Origin: Haliclona indistincta
Lineage: Eukaryota; Porifera; Demospongiae; Haplosclerida; Chalinidae
Direction: 5' to 3'
Assembly: GCA_964017065.1 (NCBI GenBank)
Contig: OZ024792.1
Coordinates: 628,092 to 692,091, forward strand
DNA length: 64,000 nt
In this document: positions 35,830 to 46,700 of the stretch, piece after piece
How positions within the stretch are numbered: position 1 is the stretch's first letter
Layout of the letters: each line of letters begins with the position of its first letter
Program-made: the position numbers and the translations under genes
The notes under the pieces: model-generated
What the model was told of the DNA's origin: nothing
The model's database searches: none
The model's input: only the letters and a program-made list of their open reading frames with translations

Positions 35830-38800
35830 TTAATGTTTTGAAGTATCTTGAAACAGCACAGCTGACTGTTGATATTTATTAGTTAGTAATTCAACCACTT
35901 TCAGCTGTTCCATTGTTGAGGCAAGAATAATAGGTGAAATGGCATCCTATGACAAAGATGACATAATGCTATGCTGGGGTTGTGATGTGTACTAACCTCA
36001 GACAGTGCTCCAGGATCAACTTTATACTGGTCAACTAAAATTTCAATCACTTTAATATGACCATACATAGCAGCAAAGTGGATAGCCTGACCACCCTATA
36101 AACATGCACACAAACAAAGTGAAAGTCATCATGTCAAGCAAATTTAAAACACCTGTAAAAACTTTTGATTTTATCTGTGTATTGTGGTTTTTAGTTGATC
36201 ACAAATCTTATTATCCCATAAAATTTTTGACAAAAGCACCAATTTTTATGTGACACTTCATCTTTTTGATATGAAATGTCAGACTTCTCTTTTTTCATTA
36301 CATTTCTGGCTTACCGTTGCAGCAGAATCTGGTGGAACTTTATATACTTCGATCAAGCGTTGTATTATATTCAAATGACCACAACTTGCAGCATAGTGCA
36401 AGGGCTGTAGACCTCCCTAATAGGGACAATTATTATCAAAACTAAAAATAGACTCATTTCCTCATTATTGATGTAAACCTCAATTAACTGTGCTATTATC
36501 ATAGACGACAAGATGTTAATATTATAGCAATTTTCAAAAAGCTTGCAACAATCGACAGTCAACAGCCGACCGCATCAAGGACAGAAGATGTAGTTAGCTC
36601 TCAGAGCTTTTGTGTTGCTGACATACAAGAGCACACATGACGCTACTGCGGTATTGCAAGATCTTAGAAAATTGCTGCATACCTGTCAATTTTTGCACTG
36701 GTAAATTTCATAGGTAAAATTAATAATACCCTATGCTCATGCGCACACTAACTTCTGTTTCTTTCTCTTGTGGATCAATTCCAAAGCGATCAATCAATAG
36801 ATTTAACACCTCCAGATGACCGCTAGCAGCTGCATAATGAACTGCTTGCATTCCAGACTGAAAAAGTAAATGTAACATTTTCATAACAACAATAATTGTT
36901 CACCTCATCAGTGCATCTCGGGTCCACATGATCTTCTTTGATTAGCTTCAGTACCAGGTCAACCCTGCCATCAACAGCTGCATTATGAATAGACACCAGC
37001 TGCTGAGCACCAGCCTATAAAAAATTACAGCTGCTACAAATCTCCTTAATCCGAACCCTCCACACAAGTTAACAATCATGCTTATTTTATCAAAGTACAA
37101 AATTATTGCTGCACTTGTTATCATGCTTATTTTTATCAATGAGCTTACAGTAACTTCGGGTACTCCTGCTGTTGTACTTGTCTCAGTGGGAGTTGGTTGA
37201 TTGCTTACAGCTGCTTTTTTTAGAAGTTGGATTACTTTGGTATGATTTCTTTTCTCAGCCATATCAATGGGTGAGAAGCCTCTCTATAATCGACATTAAC
37301 TTAATTATTCCAATAATTGTTCAATTCACTCACATTATTGAACACTTCAGGAGTCACTTTGTACTTGTTCAGTAACAGCTCCACCACCTGAGCGTGCCCA
37401 TTACCAGCAGCAAAATGGATAGCCTGAGTTCCTAACTGCAAAACATTATTATACGTACTTCATTCATGCACGACCAATAATATATCAATACTCATACATA
37501 CAAACGAATAATATGCCAGCTTAAAATATAGCTAAATCCGATCACTGTTTAGTCTTTATTTTGGCAACTCACAGCAGTTGGTACTTTAGGATCAATTCCA
37601 TAGTTATCCACTAAAAGCTCAATCACTTCTGTGAATCCATACATTGCAGCAAAATGAATACATTCAGCACCACCCTATTGAAAATACCAAGTTGTGTTGC
37701 ACGTATAGTTCACTCTCTCTACCTTGGAAGCTACACTTGGTGAAACACTGTAGTCCTCAATCAGAATTTGAATTATTTCCAAATTACCAACGCTGACAGC
37801 ATAGTGCAATGGCTGTAAACCTGACTGCAAAAATAAAAAATGTAGTGTAATAACTTATAGGTAGCTACAACACGTATGCAAATAAAAGCTATTTTAACCA
37901 AATCACTCCCATACATTAGAGCTATTGACCACTCCCATACATTAGAGCTATTGACCACTCCCATACATTAGAGCTATTTGTAACAAAGTAACACATACGA
38001 CTGTTTCTTTGTGTGGGTCAAGTCCAAAGTTATCGATGAGTGAAATCAACAGTTCAGCATGTCCATTGATGACAGCGTGATGGATTGCTTGTAGACCATC
38101 CTACAATATATATCTCATTCAAAAGCAGCAAAGCTAGAGCAAATGGTTGTTTAATACCTTTGTTGAGTGTTCTGGGTCAACTTTGTACTTGGTTATTAAG
38201 TGATGAAGAATATCAAGATTACCAGAAATTGCGGCATAGTCAAACACAGACATTCCCTCTTCCATCTGCAAACACATGCATAGAAAACAATTTTAAAAAC
38301 TACAACATTATTAGAGAGGCGTCCTGATTTCAAGGGTTGTTTAACACACAAAGTATAGATTTGAGATCACATGCAGTGTCCACAAGAAAAGTGTGTCCTC
38401 ATTTTTAGGGGTGTGGTTAGTTTTCACTTGATGTGCACCAAGAAAAGTACATGTATACTAGGAGATACGAATACGCATGAATGCCTCGTGCAGAGTTTAT
38501 TAAGTAGTTATTAATTTCGCTCTTACATAACAGTATGCACACTATCAAGCATTGCATGCCTTTCTTGTTTAGATTCCTGTTTTCGGCCTCGTGGACTCGT
38601 GTCACACGACCTAAGAGTCAATGCCGGTTCCGTGTATTGTTAGTACTGATGACGGCGTACCTTGCTTCTTTTGTGGCGTTAGACTCAGGCACTCAGTGTT
38701 CTCTTCCCGAGCCGAGCTAGCCACTTGGCTCAGTCAGGAGTAGGCTCTGGGATCTGATCCGCCATGCCGGTCTCAGCCCACCGTTAAGATCTTATCTCAT

Positions 38801-41800
38801 ACACAACCGGGTCCAGCGATCCCGTGACCCCGCAGTATAATACATAGTATGAGCCCTCGCCGTAACTCTGATTAGCATTCCTAAGCGTGACATCTAATAT
38901 TACATACATACATTACTGAGAAAACGCACGACGCTCCAGTCCCCCGCACACCGTCGCGATTATTTGCCTCGCGCTAAGGCGCTCGGCAATAATATACTCA
39001 CAAGTGTAGGTTGTATTAACGAACATTCACTCTTCTGTCTTGGACAGAAACTGAATGCTAGCATCCAAAATAACAGCCAAATTTTACTTGCTAGCTATCA
39101 ACATAATTAACAGAAGTGTGTAGTATTAAGCTACAAACCTGAGCAAGTGGGTCACAGTTATATTCATCGACAAGTATGTCCAGTATTTTTGGAGTCTCTG
39201 CAAAATGAACGGGTTGCATGAGACTCTGTGGAACAACAAAGTGTTACAGCTACCTCATGATCAAATGGCTACACCTATACCTTATTACAAACTGTAGGTT
39301 TAACTCCAAAGACATCAACCAGCAGCCGAAGCATATTTTCATGGCTGTATCTGCATGCAATGTGAATTGCATGATCCCCTCTCTATAGTCGCGCAAAAAT
39401 AGTTACCACAATATACAGTTTAGATTACATCAGATGTGGAATCAATTTTTACGTTGAAGTCATCCACAAGCAAGTGTACAACATCTTCTTGATTGTATTG
39501 GACAGCAATGTGTATTGGCTGCAGACCAATCTGTGTTGAAATATTCACAAATTTAAAGATTAGATACACACTTGCTCTCCTGTTTATAAAAACAAAATTA
39601 ATGTTTAAAAATATCATGTGGTAAGTCTAGTGTGCTTCTAGGGTGCAGATCCTAACATCCATTAACTTATTCAGGAATGTACAAATAGACATTATTACAA
39701 CACCACAAATGATATTCACTGTTGTCAGGAAAGATCACGAACAATACATTCCTCAATAAAACTGTCTGTGGTCTTCAGAATAGACCCAAACTTGGATATA
39801 TGACTATTAGCGACCAGATAAAGACCGTAACATAGAGTTTTTTTTTAATCAACACCCTCTAAGTTGGAAAAACACGAGGTAAGCAGCTCATAATTGCACT
39901 TTCAAGCACAATACACGAAAAAGCTCTATGTTACTGCCTTTGCCTTGTCGAAGTACGTATATATCCACAATCTGAAGTTCTACTGCCTGAGTGAACGAAA
40001 GTTTTATTAGCCTAAGCGTTGTATCTAGCCGCGCCCGTCACGTTTCCGTCTGGCACTTTCAGCGCTCATAATTTGCAATGTGTACAGCCTACACCAGTCT
40101 TATAACATAGGTCTTTGGTTTCTTGGAATATCAGCAGTAGTTTCTGAGATACAGTCCCCTAGCAACCAGCCAAAAAGAGTCCGCTACACAAACAGTGCTA
40201 TTAGTGTTTTTACATGCGTGTAAACAAGACTGACCATTGGGACAGGCATTCAAGTGCCATATAAAATATGATAGTTATTTTAACAGGCATAACAGCCATT
40301 TGACTTTGTAAAAACCCTGAAACAGTACAGTAGTCTAAAATAAGTATAAAGGCACTATTTGAATATAATCAAGGCGACAGTTTCAGGAAAAGCAAAATAT
40401 AATCTAACAAAGTTGCCATTTTGAATTTTGGTCATTCCTACACCAATACTGAGAAAACACAAAATAAAAAAGCTAGCCCAATTTGAGCTGACTACCGAAT
40501 CAGTGTTCTTGCTATAGACTGATTGTATGCTGTATATGTGTTGCTGCTGTCAACTTACTGCTGCAGGAGATGACGGATCAACTTTAAATTCATTCAATAG
40601 ACACCTGATAACATCACATTTCCCATAACGACAAGCATAGTGGATAGGGCAGTAGCGATCCTAGGAAGATACGTGTAAATATCAAGACCAATAATCATAG
40701 ATACTCACAGCTGATGGCTTATTAGGATCAATACCGTACTTCTGAACCAGCAGACGAACAACTTCTACCTCTCCATTCGATGCAGCAAAGTGAATAGGTT
40801 GACTACCATCCTAAAATAATCACATACAAGCATGCTTGAGGGCTCTTCAAAGCGATACATAAAGACAATACCGAAATTGTTGCTTTGGGGTTTGCTCCAT
40901 GCTTCTTACATAACCATTCAAATATATCGGCACGTCCACACTCAGCACACACGTGCACAGGAGTCATCTCATTCTATAGAAGCATAATATCTATCACTTC
41001 ACTATGACAAGAATCAAATCATACGTAAGTAGTTCCATCAATTGGGCTGACACCGTATTCCTCGATCAAGAGCTCCACAACATGTTGATGATTACCGCTG
41101 ATAGCAAAGTATATAGGAGTGGGTCCTTCCTGAGTACATTGAGATAACAGTATCTGTAAACTAAATACATAATTTTAAAAAACAGAAACTAAGAGCAATG
41201 TTTACCAGTCAGGTTGCGTGACTCTATGGAATCCCGCTACTGCCGTGACCTCATAATGGATCCCACCACGCATTGCAGATTACGGTTTTGTGCGCAGTGT
41301 TTTACTGAGCGCTCGCGTACATGTTCTTGCTCGTGGTTCGTGTCGTTTCTGTTTGCTGTTGCTATGGTCTAAAGCAGGTGGATAGCATATCCAATCAGAT
41401 CTACGTGATTTAAAAGTCCTTGCACTGTTACCATAGTTCAGACACTATAATAGCAACGGCTTTCAGGCTTCCAACTTCCAGCTTTGTGGCTTCCATCCTC
41501 GGATGCGCTGTCTAACTATTATTTGAAAGAGGCTTGTCTTATGAATAGGCCCCACAAGCTAGGCCAGTTTATTGTTTATTAGAGATCCACTAAACTGCTA
41601 TTAGATACTGGCAAACCTCATTCTCAGCACATGCTGTAGGACTGGTTCCCATTCTTATGAGAGCTCTGATCATCTCAATTTCTCCACTAGAAGAAGCAAA
41701 ATGAATTGGTTTCCATCCTGCCTGCATGCATGTGTATTAGGAATACGTTCATGTTGGACAGAATTTTGCTCACTTATACTACTTCAAAATCCAGCCTACC

Positions 41801-43553
41801 TTTGTCACAGAGTCCAAAGAGGACTTACACTTGAACACCAAGTACTGTGCTACATCAGTGTGTCCATTTTTTACTGCCAAGTGAAGAGGCTGGAGCCCAG
41901 CCTACATGAAGGTATTTTTAGCTATTGAGACATCATGTATAGCAGATGAGCTGACATTATTCGTTGCAGTTGGCAGGACTCCATACTCATCTATGAGTGT
42001 CTTCACTATGTGCAAATGTCCGGCAGATGCAGCACAGTGAATTGCCTGGTCTCCATTCTGTTGTATGCAGATTGAACACAGAACATTCATCCATTTACAT
42101 TTAACTGGCTCACATCATCAGTCAAGCAAGGATCTGTGCCTTTCTCATTAATCAAGTCAGTCAGTGTATCCAGTTCTCCAAAACGAGCAGCTGTAAGAAT
42201 CAGAGGACTGATGCTCTGATCCTGCAATGCCATGTGAATAACAAACAAATTACAACTCACTAACAACTGACCTTACTCTTGAGATTTACTCCTTTCTGTA
42301 CAGGACAAGGTTTCATAGGCTAGTGAATGATGCATGTTGTTTATAGATTGTCCCATACCTGAAATGATTCTCGCAGTGCATCAGGATTACAGCCATATCT
42401 TTCAATGAGTAACTTAAGAACCTCATCATGATCACTTTTCTCAGCTATCAACACAGGAGCAGGTGTTTCCTAGAGAGGAGGTAAAGAGCGCCCCTTGGCA
42501 GCAGCACATAGTTCTCACCTCATCCATATAGTGAGGGTCCACTCCAAACTCTTCAATCAGAGCCATGACAACATCCACATGACCAGCTAAAATGGCAAAA
42601 TGAATTGGGCGCAAACCCTCCTAACACAACATACTAACAACACAATGCCTCATACATGTTGAGCATACCTCTGACACAGAGTTAGGATCTACTGAAAACT
42701 CACTCACAAGCACTTTAATGATCTCTGTGTGACCTTTTTGACATGCACAATGCAATGGTTGGAGGTTGAGCTGTATTGTGATAGAGTCACATGCAAACTA
42801 CACAGCATCTTACAGTCTGTGCTCTTGCAGTAGGTCCTACTGTTGGGAGAGAAGCTAAATACCTCAACAAGTCAACATGGCAACTATTAGCTGCCATGTG
42901 GATTGGTTGAAGACCATCCTAAAAACAAATCATAATACACACTAGCAATAGTAACTATTGAATTTTACTGATGAAAAGGTTGTTGGATCCACATTATACT
43001 TCGTAATCAACTTCTTGACAATTCCCAGTTGATTCGAAATTACAGCCAAATGGATAAGCTCATTACCCTGCATGATAAACAGAGAGTAGCCTTGTCCACT
43101 CCGTTCCAGGCTCTCTACGGGGTAAGGCTTAATTACAGGGGTGGCAGAGGAGAGCCTGCATGGAGCTGAGGATTCTTCACCACCTCCATAATTGAGTCAA
43201 CCCAGTGTACAGCCTGGATACGAGGCTGCTGCGATGTGCAGAGTACGCATACCTTTATCTGGGTTCTGGGACTTACTCCTGCTTCATCTAGTAAGAATTC
43301 CACTATTTCAAGTTTTTCTTTACAAATAGCAAGGAGGATAGCCTGAGCTCCATCCTACAGTGTATCAATGTTATAAAACAGGTGTATATCATATAATCTA
43401 TTCTACCTTGTCACTCATAGCTTGGATTCTTTTTTCTCCAAATATTTCCTTCACCATCTAGACATCTCCATTCTCGACAGCTTTGAAGTATTTCTCTGTA
43501 ATGATACTAGTAGTAGCTTGCAGTGCCTCTTCTTCCTTCTTGGCCTCAGCCAT
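35830..43553 (-). CDS. Ankyrin-repeat protein, about 27 repeats, one exon per repeat
   Basis: Thirty exons, all separated by phase 0 introns, sum to 1040 codons. Exon 1 is 43407-43553. Next come 43253-43354, 42969-43067, 42814-42918, 42669-42770, 42519-42620, 42359-42469, a 48-base linker 42272-42319, 42114-42221, 41956-42057, 41800-41901, 41617-41721, 41025-41129, 40872-40973, 40709-40810, 40559-40660, 39429-39530, 39281-39382, 39139-39225 and 38158-38265. Then follow 37999-38100, 37723-37824, 37573-37674, 37334-37435, 37149-37283, 36904-37014, 36753-36857, 36315-36416, 35997-36095 and 35830-35946 with stop. Most exons are exactly 102 bases, encoding a 34-residue repeat such as DGSQPIHFAASNGEVEVV. 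No other domain is seen; it should be an intracellular binding scaffold. Codon 32 is an in-frame TAG (43458-43460) inside the first repeat, directly followed by an ATG. If real, it truncates the protein or forces initiation at 43457. Confidence 0.88.
38310..38420. mobile_element. Possible decayed MITE
   Basis: ATTAGAGAGGCGTCCTGATT resembles the ends of the mariner-type MITEs at 3384 and 57304, but no matching second end was found. Confidence 0.3.
38560..39010. other. GC-rich island in ankyrin gene intron, probably an insertion
   Basis: It is distinctly richer in G+C and in CpG than the flanks (for example CCGAGCCGAGCTAGCCACTT and GCGCTAAGGCGCTCGGCAA, the latter able to form a hairpin). No ORF, RNA or transposon end recognised. 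Confidence 0.4.
41216..41535. mobile_element. Dispersed repeat, copy A
   Basis: Homologous in reverse orientation to 46365-46690: GCTCGTGGTT, GTTGCTATGGTCTA, CCAATCAGATCTACGTGATT and the end GGATGCGCTGTCTAACTATT. Lies in the ankyrin gene intron between the repeats at 41025 and 41617. Confidence 0.75.
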
Positions 43554-43779
43554 CGCGCAAAAGTAGGCAGGGCTAATTATCACGTGATAATATTTCCTCC
43601 TGAATAATTTTTACTATGAGGTGATCAGCTCGGAAGATGACGGTTCATGCGACATCGACAAAAAAGCGTAAAGCGTGATTCGTGTCTTATTTGGATGGTG
43701 AATTACATTTCCATTTTCACTTCCGGCTTGAACACAGTAACGCTCTACTCACGGTTGACGCTTATGCCATTGCACAGAA
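43554..43779. promoter_or_regulatory. Bidirectional promoter, ankyrin gene / NLR gene
   Basis: Only 226 bp between the two start codons. It contains a 14-base palindrome TTATCACGTGATAA centred on TCACGTGA (43580-43587). 43660-43765 recurs at 47090-47180 inside the NLR gene. Confidence 0.65.
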
Positions 43780-46700
43780 ATGGATAAACGCTTGTGTAAG
43801 CTAGCTGGTTCCAGCTAGGGTAAATATAGGTCAGCTTTGTTTATGTTTATACAGATATGAACGAATACAAGGGAGTATATAAGGCAGTCGAATCTGCTAA
43901 AGACAAGTGGAAGAAGATCGGTTTAGGCCTTGGACTCAGCAGTGAGACTCTAGACCAGATCAAGAGCGACAAACACAATGATCCTAGCCAGTGCCTGTAC
44001 GCCGTCTTGAAAGCATGGATTAACAGCGATCACGACAAAGAAGTCACCTGGAGAGTATTAATCCGTACATTACAATCAGAACAGGTTGGCGAAACGGATC
44101 TTGCCAAACGCCTTAAGGCAGAAAAAGGTGAGCAAACTTGATAAACTGAAGTTCTTATGAACACATATCCTGGACGCCGCTGCAGAAGCAGCATTAGAAA
44201 TACTTGCACCTATAGTACCAACCCGGCTGTGTAACCGTCTGTGACTGTGTCCATTGTCTTGATCGTCTCAAATCTAGCTTGATTGTGCTTGTAAAGCATT
44301 CGTACTGAGCAGCAGTAATAGTTGCAGATGTGCTCATAGTAATTGCCACTCACTCAGGCTTGTCATAGCCACCAATGTTCTTATCGATATCAGAACGACA
44401 TGGCCATGACTCAACATAATACTCTCCCAAATTTACTTTTTGAATGGTAAGGCAGTAAACAGCCGTGTTTTTGACGACACACATACATACCAACCAGCTA
44501 CCAAACACTAAACTCACTCATCCAGGGTAAATAATACTCACTCATCCAGGGTAAATAATACTCACACCTGCCATAGACATGCATATCCAATTTGTATTGA
44601 TAAAGGTGTGTAGGGAATAGCTTATACACATATTAACAATTATACACTAAACTTGTTTCTTTATACTAGGTTCTGTGCACCGCAAGAAGCGTACTGTAAT
44701 ATCTGTATCTCAAGAAGATAAATCAAAAGGTTAATTTTGTTGACTCTGTTCAACCTTGAAGCATGTAGGTAGAATGCACCATGGATAGTTTCGTAGCAAA
44801 GGTGTGAAGGAATGCTTGCTCTGAATTTAATGAGAAAGACAATCCACTGGGTTGACGCGCTAAGCACTCACATGGTGAGATAAAGCTGGCTATTCTCAAT
44901 GCCCGTAATACAAAATTGTGACAAAATTATGACCATAAACGCAGCAGCACCAGCACAAAACTGGCATCAAAGGCTAGATCACTAACCAGGGCATCTATTT
45001 CGAGTACAATCATCAGCGATACGTAACTTGGGCCTGCATTTTTGTGGAAGCAAATCCTGCTCTTTTGTGGGCGTGACTCGCGGACCCACATAAGAGCCTC
45101 CAGGCCGAAGTTACGTATCGCTGATGATTGTACTCGAAATAGATGCCCTGGTTGGAGATCTATCCTTTGATGCCAGTTTTGTGCTGGTGCTGCTGCGTTT
45201 ATAGTCATAATTTTGTCACAATTTTGTAAAGTAAAGTAAAAAAGTTTTATTAAAAAAAACTGAAAAGTGTAGGGATGATACTTGCAAAAGTAAAGGAACA
45301 AGATGGAATAATGCTTGCAAAAGTAAAAGTCCCAAGTATCCCTACATCAGCGGCTTAATTGCTGCGATGACCTGCAACAAATGCGGAATCCTCTTCTCAT
45401 ATCTTTTACAACCGTCAATTACTTAATCGGACTGCGTCCTCCAAAACACAGCTACCTCTAGCTTTAGTTTTGCAAGCATCATCCCATCTTGCTCCTTTTC
45501 TTTTTCAGAACAATCATCTGATCAATCCTAGATGTCTGGAATCTCGAGAAACGCTAAAACAGCGAAGATTTGCAACAGCTCTCTGAGAGTCGGCATCTTG
45601 AGTTTCGTCGTCAAGCAAGCAATCCCGACAACTTTCATAGACTTCCTACAAGTGCTTACACTTCAGATTCACTTAGAGATAGTTAAAATGCAGTAGAAAT
45701 GTATAGTAGTGGAGATATGTGCGATAACTCATTTTCACACATGAGTAGCCGCCATCTTAATTCGCGGTCATCCCTACTTATCATTGCCGAGCAGCAATGA
45801 TAATTACAGGCATTGAGAATTTAATAGCCAGCTTTACCCCACCAAGATATGAGCATGGGCGGTTTAGCACGTCATAACCGATCACAACGCGTCTCATTAA
45901 ATTTAGCGCAAACATTTCTTCACACTCTTGCCATAATACTATCTATACTATAATATGCATGCTTTCTAGTCACCATACATTGTGTATTAGTTTGCTTGTA
46001 TACAGACCAAAACCTAAACATGGAGGATTTAGCATGGCTGTTAACTAAGCTTGACAGTGTGGCACCAAACTGGTTCAATTTTGGATTATTCTTGGGGATA
46101 CAAAACAATGAATTGGAAGCCATCAAGGTTGATAATCCTCGTAACTGTAATGCATGTCTGAGAGAGATGCTTGTACGCTGGTTGAGAAGGCGGAGTACTA
46201 CTACTGAGCAGCTGTTAAAAGCTCTTGACACAGCTGGAGAAAAAGAACTTTCCCACTCCCTCAAGCAGAGATTCAGTCAATGTGATCACAGAAAAGGTTA
46301 TCTACAACAACATGCATACTGTGATTCATCTTTAACAGAAAGATGTATAAATAATAGTTAGACAGCGTATCCGAGGATCTACGTAATGTAGAAGCCCGAG
46401 AGCTGTTGCTATATAGCGTCCCACCATAGCAAGGCCGCTATGGCAACAGTGCGAGGGCTTCTACATCGCATAGATCCAATTGGATGTGCTGTCCAATTGA
46501 TTTAGACCATAGCAACACAAACAGAAACGATGCAAACCACGAGTAAGGACACGTGAGCGCTGTAAAAATTATTCAGTAGAACTCCGTGCACAGAACCATA
46601 AACTGCGCCGCGCGGCGGGATTCCATTATGAGGTTGCTGCAGTGGCGGGATTCCATTGTGAGCTATAGAGACCTGTAGCTACACAACCTGATTGGTCAAC

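Noticed and set aside
37149..37283. Separate C-terminal domain in the ankyrin gene
   Set aside because: The longer 135-base exon simply has a Thr/Pro-rich extension after an ankyrin repeat; no other fold seen.
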